Shown: piece after piece, positions 1-7,235 of the stretch
How the letters are laid out: the number at the start of each line of letters is the position of its first letter
Numbering within the stretch: the stretch's first letter is position 1
Source: UBA4055 sp036721445
GTDB taxonomy: Bacteria; UBA4055
Assembly (NCBI GenBank): GCA_036721445.1
Contig: DAIMKZ010000038.1
Coordinates: forward strand, 1-16,600
Direction: 5' to 3'
DNA: 16,600 nucleotides
The notes under the pieces: generated by a model
What the model saw: only the letters and a program-made list of their open reading frames with translations
Database searches by the model: none
What the model was told of the DNA's origin: nothing
Translations under genes and position numbers: made by a program

Positions 1-56
1 ACGCCTTCTTCATAAACCGCTTTATGGTATTCGCTATTTTATAATTTTAATCGTCT

Positions 57-82
57 AAAAAAAAGGCTCCGTCCCCGGAGCC
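57..82 (-). terminator. Rho-independent terminator closing the lpx operon
   Basis: Read on the minus strand this is GGCTCCG, a GGGA loop, CGGAGCC, then eight T. The 7-bp stem is perfect and GC-rich. It begins 7 bases after the stop codon of the outer-membrane protein gene, so it ends the transcript that starts at lpxC/fabZ. The remaining bases 1-56 show no gene or other recognisable signal. Confidence 0.9.
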
Positions 83-89
83 CTTGAAT

Positions 90-830
90 TTATAAGTAGA
101 AGTTTATACTGCCCTTGATCACGCTGAACTTGTTGGTCTCGTCGCTGTAATCGTTCTCGGGTGTAGAAACGTACTTGTAATCCACGTTGAAAGAGAGAGG
201 TATCACTGGGAATTTGATCTGAGCGCCTGTGACAAAATGAAATCCCATCACTGTAACCTTTTCGATATATTCGTCAATATCTAAAGTTGGTGAGGAATTT
301 ATTGTTCCGGTGTATCTTTTTTCCAGTTCGGCAATGATCATTTTGTCGGTAACTATCGGAGTAATGAAATAAAATCCGGTTCCGCCCCCAACGTAGAATT
401 TAACTGTCTTTACAACCGGAGGAAGAGAGAATATGTACCATTTTGCGGTTATATCAACACCTATTTTAGCGAAATCAAATTCCTCATTAAATTCAGAATT
501 TTCCGCGGTATATCCCGGAATTTCTATTTGATAGCCGCCGATAGTATCCGATCCTTTCCAGCTGTAAGTCGCCCATGCACCTTCAAATCCGAGTTCAAAT
601 CCGATTGGAACGACAGGAATGTCTAAATAAAGTTGAGCTCCAAAACAAAGCGGGTTTTTGAATTCTTCTCTTGCAAGAGTGTAATTGTAATCCAATCCGT
701 TGATACTGAGAAGGGTCAGATTTTGACTTGAAACGCTCGTATTGTCAACACCGATATGCCCTCCTATGCCGAATATCGCGTAAGCCTGCCATATCATTGC
801 GGATATTGATGCTATAATTATTTTTTTCAT
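90..830 (-). CDS. Putative outer-membrane beta-barrel protein
   Basis: This 246-residue protein has a typical signal peptide (MKK, hydrophobic stretch, likely cleavage after AYA). The mature part alternates polar and hydrophobic residues, is rich in Gly and aromatics, and ends in a short strand (SINFYL), as expected of a small 8-10-strand outer-membrane barrel. Several Pro-rich turns (for example PVVPIGFELG and FPVIPLSFNV) fit periplasmic turns between hairpins. I do not recognise a specific family and assign no function. A start at 842 (four residues longer) is possible but has no ribosome site, whereas the ATG at 830 has GGAG six bases upstream. It is the last gene of the lpxC/fabZ-lpxA-lipM operon, 23 bases after lipM and directly before the terminator, so it is probably co-expressed with lipid A synthesis. 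Confidence 0.75.
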   Translation of the reverse strand: MKKIIIASISAMIWQAYAIFGIGGHIGVDNTSVSSQNLTLLSINGLDYNYTLAREEFKNPLCFGAQLYLDIPVVPIGFELGFEGAWATYSWKGSDTIGGYQIEIPGYTAENSEFNEEFDFAKIGVDITAKWYIFSLPPVVKTVKFYVGGGTGFYFITPIVTDKMIIAELEKRYTGTINSSPTLDIDEYIEKVTVMGFHFVTGAQIKFPVIPLSFNVDYKYVSTPENDYSDETNKFSVIKGSINFYL

Positions 831-836
831 TTTCAG

Positions 837-840
837 CTCC
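837..840 (-). promoter_or_regulatory. Ribosome binding site deciding the barrel protein start
   Basis: GGAG on the minus strand, six bases before the ATG at 830-828. The alternative ATG at 842 has an AT-rich upstream region with no purine-rich site, and its first codons actually form this GGAG. The shorter start is therefore preferred. Confidence 0.6.
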
Positions 841-853
841 ATTTAATTGAACT

Positions 854-1663
854 TCACAGGTTAAAATAACTCTCAATTTCATTAATTTCAAGCAAATCTT
901 TTTCACTAAAGCTAAAATCTTCGGTTTTCTCTCCGAATTCTTCCTCAAGAGCGGTTTTAAGATTTTTTTTCAGCAGTTGGTAGAAAGTCTCGTGATCATG
1001 GTATTCGCCTGTTTCGGAAACTGTCGCTGTTTTCTTTTTTGTGATCTCGACGAATCTGCCTTTGAGGTTCGGGTTTATACTTAAAAGATCAATAAGCTCT
1101 AGATGTTTTTCGCCTACAAGTATAGAACCGTGCTGAAGAACGGAATCTTTCAGCCTTTTCTGTGCGCTGCCGACAAGTTTTTTTTCTCCGAGAACAACCT
1201 CGAAAGTCGAAGTGGACGAAAAGCAGATCGAGGACAGTTTGTCCTTATAAAGTTCTTTGAAGTCAGGCGCTTTTCCTTTCTCCAGAGCCGCGTCCTTCAC
1301 TCCCGAGGCAATAAGAGCTTTAACTAGAACTGTGCTGATCTTATTGTAAACTTCAAGTATAGAATCTGAATAGAATCTTGAGTTTTTAGGTATGATCATC
1401 GAATAAGTCAGCTCCTCAGAATGAAAAACGGCCCTTCCGCCGGTTTCTCTGCGTACAATATCATAACCTTTTTCGGCGCACTTCTCAGCGTCGATCTCTT
1501 TGATGTCCTGATGGTATCCGAGCGAGACGCAGTAAGGGTCCCATCTGTAAACTCTGAAGGTGGGTCTGTCGAGAAAATTTCTTGCAGCGTAATAATCAGC
1601 CGCCATATTGAATTTCCCGTGCTTCGACCCTGTATCTAAAAATCTTATTGTTTCATGAGACAT
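854..1663 (-). CDS. lipM: Lipoate/octanoyl transferase, LipM-like
   Basis: This 269-residue protein belongs to the biotin/lipoate A/B protein ligase fold. It shows NMAADYYAA near residue 19, RRETGGRAVFH at 71-81 (the lipoyl-ligase RRxxGG motif), a Cys at 147 in the CF context, and KKLVGSAQKR at 161-170 followed by LQHGSILVG. The conserved Cys plus the GSAQ and HGS motifs, and a length near 270 without the extra C-terminal domain of LplA, favour an octanoyl-ACP:protein N-octanoyltransferase of the LipM type. Such enzymes move octanoate from acyl carrier protein to GcvH or other lipoyl domains in the cytoplasm through a Cys thioester. A lipoate-protein ligase A role cannot be excluded. Its ATG overlaps the lpxA stop by one base (TAATG), so translation is probably coupled. 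LipA is not in the window. Confidence 0.8.
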   Translation of the reverse strand: MSHETIRFLDTGSKHGKFNMAADYYAARNFLDRPTFRVYRWDPYCVSLGYHQDIKEIDAEKCAEKGYDIVRRETGGRAVFHSEELTYSMIIPKNSRFYSDSILEVYNKISTVLVKALIASGVKDAALEKGKAPDFKELYKDKLSSICFSSTSTFEVVLGEKKLVGSAQKRLKDSVLQHGSILVGEKHLELIDLLSINPNLKGRFVEITKKKTATVSETGEYHDHETFYQLLKKNLKTALEEEFGEKTEDFSFSEKDLLEINEIESYFNL

Positions 1664-2430
1664 TATCTGACGATGCCTCTTTTAGATCTCTTTAGAAAAT
1701 CAGCGATCAGAGATACCTTTTCATTTCCCGGGAAATCGGCTTCAAGTCTTACTACGGCTTCTTCGACTTTTAATCCGCTCCTGTAAACTGTTCTGAAGGC
1801 ATCGGAAAGCATCTGGATGTCGTCATCCGAATAGCCCCTGCGTTTCAGGCCCACCTTGTTAAGCCCGGAAAATCTGGCGGGTTCTCCTGCTATCATAAGG
1901 TAAGGGGGTACATCCCTTTTGATCTTGGCTCCTCCCTCGATCATGCAGTACGACCCTACCTGAGTGAACTGATGCATGAGAACATGTCCGCTTAAGATCG
2001 TGTTGACATCCACAGTACAGTGCCCGGCTATCTGAACGCCGTTAGCCAGAATGCATCCGTCTCCGACTACGCAGTCATGGGCTATATGAACGAAAGCCAT
2101 AATGAAACAGTCTTTTCCTACTACGGTCTTGTAGCTGTATTTGGTTCCTCTGTTAAGAAAAGCGTATTCACGAATCACGGTCCTTTCACCTATCTCGAGC
2201 GTAGTTTCTTCTCCCGAGAATTTCAGATCCTGCGGAACTGTTCCGAGAACCGCTCCGTTAAATATCTGAACATCTTTGTCCAGTCTGGTTCCCGATGCAA
2301 GCGTAACATGAGCTCCAATCCTGCAGTTATCGGCTATTACAACATTATCCTCGACTATTGTAAATGGTCCGATCTCGACATTACTGCCGATTTCGGCTTT
2401 TGATGATACTATTGCTGTTTTATGGATCAT
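1663..2430 (-). CDS. lpxA: UDP-N-acetylglucosamine acyltransferase LpxA
   Basis: LpxA catalyses the first step of lipid A synthesis, moving a 3-hydroxyacyl chain from ACP to the 3-OH of UDP-GlcNAc in the cytoplasm. The 255-residue length is close to E. coli LpxA (262). The N-terminal two thirds are hexapeptide repeats forming a left-handed beta-helix, and the C-terminal third is helical (LKRRGYSDDDI to the end). Aligned by eye to E. coli, all key His are present: H115, H118 (catalytic, E. coli H125), H137 and H153. The position matching E. coli G173, which sets acyl-chain length, is Gly166, so a long 3-hydroxyacyl chain is plausible. The gene lies 14 bases after lpxC/fabZ, with GCGGGA upstream of the ATG as a modest ribosome site. 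Confidence 0.95.
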   Translation of the reverse strand: MIHKTAIVSSKAEIGSNVEIGPFTIVEDNVVIADNCRIGAHVTLASGTRLDKDVQIFNGAVLGTVPQDLKFSGEETTLEIGERTVIREYAFLNRGTKYSYKTVVGKDCFIMAFVHIAHDCVVGDGCILANGVQIAGHCTVDVNTILSGHVLMHQFTQVGSYCMIEGGAKIKRDVPPYLMIAGEPARFSGLNKVGLKRRGYSDDDIQMLSDAFRTVYRSGLKVEEAVVRLEADFPGNEKVSLIADFLKRSKRGIVR

Positions 2431-2444
2431 TTTTTATTCCCGCT

Positions 2445-3851
2445 TTATTTATCGCCTTCTTTATCTATAACCATGGCCGTCATTTCAGCCTCGGCGCACT
2501 TCTGCCCGTCAACATATGCCGTTCCTTTCATTCTGCATATGCCTCTTGAGAGCGGGCGTGTCATCTCAAGGTGCATTACGATCTGGTCACCCGGTACTAC
2601 AGTGCGCCTGAATTTAATATTGTCGAGCCCTGTGAAATAAACCACCTTTGTTGCCGGATCATCTATCGAATTCATCAGAAGAAGTCCTCCTGTTTGTCCC
2701 ATAGCCTCGATTATCAGTACTCCGGGCATTACAGGTTTACCTGGAAAATGACCGTTGAAAAAATCTTCATTAATTGTAACGTTTTTAAGGCCGACAGCTC
2801 TCTGACCGGGCGTCATTTCCAGAAGCCTGTCAACGAGAAGCATCGGGAACCTGTGGGGAAGAAGGTTCATTATATCCTTGACGTCGAATACGAAGTCTTC
2901 GTTCGGGCTTCTTTTGAACTTGTTTATGATCTCGTGCTTGTCCACGGCCTGCTTCAGCATTCTGACAAGTTCAATGTGCGCCGCGTGCCCGCCTCTGGCG
3001 CACAGGAAATGCGCCCTAACCGGTTTTCCGAGCAGTGTCAGGTCGCCAATAAGGTCGAGTACTTTATGCCTTACGGGCTCGTTTTTGAACCTGAACTCTA
3101 CTGATCCCAGAACTCCTCTGGTTTCGGGGATGATGCCTTCTCCCATTCCGAGCTTATCCTCGATCTTCTTTCTTTCTTCAGGGTTAAGCTCCCTGTCAAG
3201 TATTACAACGGAATTGTCAAGAGAGCCTCCTTTGATGAGACCGGCATCCTTCAGCTGTTCCACTTCAGTAAGAAAGCAGAATGTTCTTGTAGCAGCGTAA
3301 TCTTTAATGAATTCCTCATCGAGATCATAAAGAGATGTGAATTGAGTACCGAGAGCCGGATTCTGATAATCGACCATGTATGTTACTTTGAATTTCTCTG
3401 CAGGAACGGCAATAAGTTCTATGCCTTTTTCATCATCCTTGTATGTTATGATGTCCTTTACTTCGAAATACTGCTTAGGTTTATTCTGCTCAACGATGTT
3501 GTCTTTCAGTAAATTTACAAAATCTATCGAACTTCCGTCCATGACAGGCGGTTCTTCAGCGTTCAGTTCAATTATTATATTGTCAATGTTAAGGCCTGTA
3601 ACTGCGGCGAGCACATGTTCAACGGTGTGGATCTTTACTCCGTCTCTGCTCAGGATCGTGCCTCTCGAGATGCTGTCAACAAAATCGATGGTGGCAGGTA
3701 TTTCAACAGGTACTTCAAGATCTGTTCTGATAAAACTTATCCCGTGACCTTCAGGAGCAGGTTTAAAAATAAGTTCCGATTTGCATCCTGTATGGAGTCC
3801 TGTTCCAGAAATATTCGCATCTTTAGCTATAGTTCTCTGTTTTTCAAGCAT
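2445..3851 (-). CDS. lpxC/fabZ: Bifunctional LpxC deacetylase / FabZ dehydratase fusion
   Basis: This 468-residue fusion resembles the one known in Bacteroidota. Residues 1 to about 305 are LpxC, the zinc-dependent UDP-3-O-acyl-GlcNAc deacetylase and committed step of lipid A synthesis. Visible are E78-H79 in HTVEH, H262 and D266 in HKVLDLIGD (zinc ligands), and H289 in GGHAAH. Residues about 320-468 are FabZ, the (3R)-hydroxyacyl-ACP dehydratase: LPHRFPMLLVDR at 331-342, catalytic H368 in NGHFPG and E382 in IIEAMGQ. Both active sites look intact. The LpxC part has an extra acidic and basic segment at about 207-240, which adds length over the E. coli enzyme. It heads the operon; the ATG at 3851 has GGAG seven bases upstream. 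The fusion ties fatty-acid elongation to lipid A deacetylation in one polypeptide. Confidence 0.97.
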   Translation of the reverse strand: MLEKQRTIAKDANISGTGLHTGCKSELIFKPAPEGHGISFIRTDLEVPVEIPATIDFVDSISRGTILSRDGVKIHTVEHVLAAVTGLNIDNIIIELNAEEPPVMDGSSIDFVNLLKDNIVEQNKPKQYFEVKDIITYKDDEKGIELIAVPAEKFKVTYMVDYQNPALGTQFTSLYDLDEEFIKDYAATRTFCFLTEVEQLKDAGLIKGGSLDNSVVILDRELNPEERKKIEDKLGMGEGIIPETRGVLGSVEFRFKNEPVRHKVLDLIGDLTLLGKPVRAHFLCARGGHAAHIELVRMLKQAVDKHEIINKFKRSPNEDFVFDVKDIMNLLPHRFPMLLVDRLLEMTPGQRAVGLKNVTINEDFFNGHFPGKPVMPGVLIIEAMGQTGGLLLMNSIDDPATKVVYFTGLDNIKFRRTVVPGDQIVMHLEMTRPLSRGICRMKGTAYVDGQKCAEAEMTAMVIDKEGDK

Positions 3852-3872
3852 CTGTTTCTCCGTCTGATTAAA

Positions 3873-3902
3873 ATTATCGTGAAAAATGCGTTTTTATCAC
3901 AA
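3873..3902 (-). promoter_or_regulatory. Possible promoter for the lpxC/fabZ operon
   Basis: On the minus strand TTGTGA (3902-3897) and GATAAT (3878-3873) are separated by 18 bases and lie about 20 bases before the ribosome site of lpxC/fabZ. The match to a housekeeping sigma consensus is partial and the region is AT-rich, so chance is a real possibility. Confidence 0.25.
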
Positions 3903-3938
3903 TAAAATCAACTAAAAAAAGAGACCGCTTTTTAAATC

Positions 3939-3967
3939 TTGAATAAATTCACACAAATCATTATATT
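3939..3967 (+). promoter_or_regulatory. Candidate housekeeping promoter for the PPIase-folD operon
   Basis: TTGAAT (3939-3944) and TATATT (3962-3967) are separated by exactly 17 bases, a good sigma-70-type arrangement. Transcription would begin near 3974, giving a leader of about 58 bases before the FKBP start at 4032. The 180-base gap 3852-4031 is the only divergent intergenic region in the window, so promoters for both operons must lie here or upstream within lpxC/fabZ. Confidence 0.45.
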
Positions 3968-4031
3968 TAGCATTCCTGAACGAAATCGCTTAAAAAATTC
4001 AGGTGACGGTTAAAATAATGCGGAGCAAATA

Positions 4032-4751
4032 ATGAAAGAAAAAATACTCATAATCACTACGGCAATTCTTCTTCTGCTCTTCGGATGTAAAAATGGTAAA
4101 GATCAGGATATAAAACAGCTTTCAGTTTCTGATCTTGTAAAAGACGGGGGTAAGGAGAGCTATGTTATCGGTGTTGACCTGGCAAAGGTACTTAACAGTC
4201 CCGAAAATAAATTTGACTACGATTCTTTCATTCAGGGGTTTACAGACCAGTATAGAAAAAGACCTCTGCTTCTGACAGAAGAGGAGATGGATGTTGTCCG
4301 GAAATCGCATAAAAAAACAACCGGCAAGCTTTCGTCGAATCCGTATCCGGACCTTTCACCTGAGGGAAGTGCGATCGCGAGCGAAAGATTTATGCTGGAT
4401 AACAGGAAGAAGGATGGAGTTAAAGAAACTAAAAGCGGTCTGCAGTATATCGTTATCCGTGAAGGCAAAGGAGTAAAGCCGTCAGCCGGTGATAAAGTTA
4501 AAGCTCATTACATAGGTACATTAAGGAAAGGCGAGGAATTTGAGAACACCTATGATAAGGGTGAGCCTGTCGTGATGCCTCTCAAAAATGTAGTAAAAGG
4601 TCTTTCCGAAGGAATTCAGCTTATGAGCGAAGGGGCAAAATACAAATTCTTCATACCTCCCCATCTCGGCTACGGTTCTAAAGCTGTGGGTCCGATACTG
4701 CCGAATTCAGTGATAATATTTGAAGTTGAGCTTTTCAGTGTGGTGAAGTAG
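4032..4751 (+). CDS. FKBP-type peptidyl-prolyl isomerase lipoprotein
   Basis: This 239-residue protein begins with a lipoprotein signal (LLLLFGC, lipidated Cys19), so it should be membrane-anchored and face the periplasm. Residues about 30-95 resemble the helical N-terminal FKBP dimerisation domain of FkpA/Mip proteins. Residues about 130-238 are the FKBP domain, which isomerises Xaa-Pro bonds. Matching FKBP12, Y160 (Y26), F170 (F36), V187/V188 (V55/I56), Y214 (Y82) and F230 (F99) are kept. The pocket-floor Trp59 is replaced by Leu191, and Asp37 by Glu171, so activity may be altered rather than lost. CGGAG sits seven bases before the ATG. It heads a run of three prolyl isomerases and is the first gene after the divergent promoter region. 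Confidence 0.92.
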   Translation: MKEKILIITTAILLLLFGCKNGKDQDIKQLSVSDLVKDGGKESYVIGVDLAKVLNSPENKFDYDSFIQGFTDQYRKRPLLLTEEEMDVVRKSHKKTTGKLSSNPYPDLSPEGSAIASERFMLDNRKKDGVKETKSGLQYIVIREGKGVKPSAGDKVKAHYIGTLRKGEEFENTYDKGEPVVMPLKNVVKGLSEGIQLMSEGAKYKFFIPPHLGYGSKAVGPILPNSVIIFEVELFSVVK

Positions 4752-4808
4752 CGGACGGTATAAATGCTTAAGAAAATATTATGAATGTAATAAATAAAAG
4801 GACAACAA

Positions 4809-5747
4809 ATGAAAAAGATAATAGCTGTGAGTCTGATGACTTTTTTTCTGTTCTCATGCGCACAGAAGTCTGAAAAAGGTATTAAAGAAGGCGAAGGAGC
4901 AGAAAAATCAGTTGCAGGATCTGAAAAAATAACCGGAAAAATTTCTGAGGAGACAAAAAAAGTGAACGAATTCGCAGGCATCAAACCTGTAGCTGTATTT
5001 GAAACAAGTCTGGGGACGATAAAAGTCGAACTGTGGCCCGATATAGCGCCTGTTACTGTAGCTAATTTTGTCGGTCTTGCGAACGGTACAAAAGAATGGA
5101 CAGACCCCCTCACGGGAACAAAAACAAAAAGACCATTCTACGACGGTCTGATATTTCACAGAGTTATCAAAGATTTTATGATCCAGGGAGGATGTCCCAG
5201 GGGAAACGGTACCGGAGATCCCGGTTATAAATTCGAGGACGAGACCTATGAACAGGGCGAGGAAGTGAAAGGTGAGATAAAAGACGAAGAGACAGCGCTG
5301 GTAGTTTTCCAGCAGGTATTCCTGCCATATCTTCAGGCCGGCGGAGGAGACAGGAGCAAGCTTGACAAAGATATAATGGAAATAACGGACGCCTGCATGA
5401 AAAACAATAACGGAGTCGCCATTATGGCCCATCCGGTTGAGTATTATATTGAGAAAACAAAATTCCCGGGAAAGGTTTTCAGGAACGGCAAACTCAAAGC
5501 TCCCGTTCAGTACGGAAATATTGCCATGGCTAATTCAGGCCCGAACACGAACGGATCGCAATTTTTCATCGTTACCAAAAAAGAAGGAACTCCCTGGCTT
5601 GACGGAAAACATACAGTTTTCGGAAAAGTTATAGAAGGAATGGATATCGTGCATAAGATCGAGGATGTGGAAAAAGGAGCTCAGGACAAGCCTGTTAAAG
5701 ACGTTAAAATCATAAAAGTAAAAATCGAGATGCCGGAAAAAAAATAA
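4809..5747 (+). CDS. Cyclophilin-type peptidyl-prolyl isomerase lipoprotein with insertion
   Basis: This 312-residue protein carries a lipobox (LFSC, Cys17) followed by a charged linker to about residue 58, so it is likely anchored to a membrane facing the periplasm. The cyclophilin domain spans about 60-308. Catalytic-site residues match human CypA: R118 (R55), F123/M124 (F60/M61), Q126 (Q63), A241 (A101), F253 (F113), W263 (W121) and H268 (H126). Compared with the cyclophilin encoded just downstream, the domain is interrupted by about 76 extra residues (roughly 149-226). Flanking sequence resumes in register, so this is an inserted segment and not a frameshift. AAGGA lies six bases before the ATG. 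It follows the FKBP gene by 57 bases with no terminator between. Confidence 0.93.
   Translation: MKKIIAVSLMTFFLFSCAQKSEKGIKEGEGAEKSVAGSEKITGKISEETKKVNEFAGIKPVAVFETSLGTIKVELWPDIAPVTVANFVGLANGTKEWTDPLTGTKTKRPFYDGLIFHRVIKDFMIQGGCPRGNGTGDPGYKFEDETYEQGEEVKGEIKDEETALVVFQQVFLPYLQAGGGDRSKLDKDIMEITDACMKNNNGVAIMAHPVEYYIEKTKFPGKVFRNGKLKAPVQYGNIAMANSGPNTNGSQFFIVTKKEGTPWLDGKHTVFGKVIEGMDIVHKIEDVEKGAQDKPVKDVKIIKVKIEMPEKK
5253..5487 (+). other. 76-residue insertion inside the cyclophilin domain
   Basis: The segment runs from just after FEDETYEQ to just before GKLKA, both of which have counterparts in the downstream cyclophilin (FEDECYDS and GKLKA). It looks mainly helical (for example TALVVFQQVFLPYLQ and KLDKDIMEITDACM) with a Gly-rich AGGG turn. 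I do not recognise it as a known domain. Confidence 0.7.
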
Positions 5748-5761
5748 ACGGGAATTGAAAT

Positions 5762-6295
5762 ATGGAAAAGATTATAAATGCTGTACTTAAGACATCAAAG
5801 GGCGACATAAAGCTCGAACTGTGGCCGGATAAAGCTCCGGAGACGGTTGATAATTTCGTAACTCTGGCTCTGGGCGAGAAAGACTGGACTGACCCGAAGA
5901 CAGGTCAGACAGTGAACAGACCTTTTTACAACGGAACGATCTTTCACAGGGTGATCGATGATTTTATGATCCAGGGCGGATGCCCGATCGGCAACGGAAC
6001 AGGCGGGCCGGGATACGATTTTGAAGACGAGTGTTACGACAGCGAAGGCAAGCTTAAGGCAAAGGTGGAATACGGTGTAATAGCCATGGCCAATGCCGGC
6101 CCGAACACTAACGGCTCGCAGTTTTTCATCGTGACCAGAAAGTCCGGCTGCGACTGGCTTAACGGCAAACATACTGTCTTCGGCAGGGTCACAGAAGGAA
6201 TGGAAGTTGCGCACTCGATCGAAAATGTTCCGAGAGGCCCTATGGACAAACCTCTGGATAAGATAGAGATCTTGTCCGTTGAAATAAAAAAGTAA
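5762..6295 (+). CDS. Cyclophilin-type peptidyl-prolyl isomerase, cytoplasmic
   Basis: This 177-residue single-domain cyclophilin has no signal peptide, so it is likely cytoplasmic. All main active-site residues are visible: R63, F68/M69, Q71, A110, F122, W132 and H137 (CypA R55, F60/M61, Q63, A101, F113, W121, H126). It is close in sequence to the preceding lipoprotein cyclophilin outside that protein's insertion, sharing for example KAPETV/IAPVTV, DFMIQGGCP and NTNGSQFFIVT, which points to a tandem duplication followed by a split in location. It begins 14 bases after the upstream stop, with only a weak GGGAATT ribosome site, and so is probably co-transcribed. Confidence 0.95.
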   Translation: MEKIINAVLKTSKGDIKLELWPDKAPETVDNFVTLALGEKDWTDPKTGQTVNRPFYNGTIFHRVIDDFMIQGGCPIGNGTGGPGYDFEDECYDSEGKLKAKVEYGVIAMANAGPNTNGSQFFIVTRKSGCDWLNGKHTVFGRVTEGMEVAHSIENVPRGPMDKPLDKIEILSVEIKK

Positions 6296-6312
6296 ATTTA
6301 CAGGGACGGATA

Positions 6313-7179
6313 TTGGCAGAACTTTTAAAGGGTGCCGTTAAAACCAGAAATATGTATACTCAATTTCTGGAAAGAACTGACGGTCTGAAAAAATCAGGAA
6401 TAATACCCGGGATGCGCATTTTCATCGCATCGGACAATGCGGGATCTGAGATATACGCATCTATGATAGCTAAAAACTGCTCGAGAGCCGGAATAGAATG
6501 TGAAATATCAAGATACGGACAGGGGATTACTTCAGATGACCTCTGTGAAAGCATAAATAAAGCAAATAAAGATGATTCGGTTCACGGTATAATAGTTATG
6601 CTTCCATTGTGGAAAGGAATAGACGAAAAAAAAATACTTGCTTCGATATCGCCTGATAAAGATATTGACGGGGTGAGCCCTGTGAATGCCGGTAAACTTG
6701 TGCTTGGAGATGTATGTTTCCATCCAAGTACCGCCGAAGCCTGCGTTGAATTACTTTACGCTTACGGATATGATCCTGCAGGTAAGCATGTAGTGATACT
6801 GGGCCGGTCTAATATCGTAGGCAAACCTCTTGCGAACATCCTGGTTCAGAAAGGAGTGGATGCCACAGTAACCGTCTGTCATTCGCGTACTCAGAACCTG
6901 AAAGAGATCTGCAGATCGGCCGATATCCTGATCGCGGCAATAGGATCTCCGAGGTTCATCACCCGGGATTATACTCATCCGGAACAGATAATCATTGATG
7001 TGGGAATGAACGAGATAAGCGACGCACAGGGGAATATGATACTTGCGGGAGACGTGGATTTTGAAAATGTAAAAGATAAGGTGAAAGCCATAACTCCGGT
7101 GCCCGGCGGTGTCAGTCCGTTTACGCATATTTCTCTTATTAAAAATATTTTCAAGGCAATAGAACTGAAAAAGATTTGA
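6313..7179 (+). CDS. folD: FolD-family methylenetetrahydrofolate dehydrogenase/cyclohydrolase, altered active site
   Basis: FolD normally oxidises 5,10-methylene-THF to methenyl-THF with NADP and hydrolyses it to 10-formyl-THF in the cytoplasm. The 288-residue length and fold fit: GRSNIVGKP at 164-172 (Rossmann nucleotide site), DKDIDG at 115-120 (D119, E. coli D121) and TPVPGGVSP at 261-269. Y48 matches E. coli Y50. However, the position of catalytic Lys54 is Ile52, the QLPLP motif is MLPLW (Met96 for Gln98, Trp100 for Pro), and DGF is DGV. A Lys at 54 matches E. coli Lys56. The start is TTG at 6313, supported by GGGACGG seven to eight bases upstream and by the family's N-terminal LLKG segment; an internal ATG at 6352 would remove it. 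Function may be monofunctional or changed. Confidence 0.85.
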   Translation: MAELLKGAVKTRNMYTQFLERTDGLKKSGIIPGMRIFIASDNAGSEIYASMIAKNCSRAGIECEISRYGQGITSDDLCESINKANKDDSVHGIIVMLPLWKGIDEKKILASISPDKDIDGVSPVNAGKLVLGDVCFHPSTAEACVELLYAYGYDPAGKHVVILGRSNIVGKPLANILVQKGVDATVTVCHSRTQNLKEICRSADILIAAIGSPRFITRDYTHPEQIIIDVGMNEISDAQGNMILAGDVDFENVKDKVKAITPVPGGVSPFTHISLIKNIFKAIELKKI

Positions 7180-7235
7180 ACAAACCGGCAATTATTTAAG
7201 TTAAAATCAGAATTGTATAACAAACGGAGCATAAA

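Noticed and set aside
745..948. Minus-strand reading frame overlapping the lipM 3' end and the barrel protein 5' end
   Set aside because: It overlaps two better-supported genes in another frame, has no homology-like pattern, and has no ribosome site.
2878..3300. Plus-strand reading frame antisense to lpxC/fabZ
   Set aside because: The minus-strand fusion has all catalytic motifs; this frame is Ser/Leu-rich complement of it and has no recognisable domain.
7216..7221. TATAAC as a -10 box for the PorV-like gene
   Set aside because: A start about seven bases on would leave no room for the GGAG ribosome site at 7225-7228 in the transcript, and no -35 at 16-18 bases is convincing.
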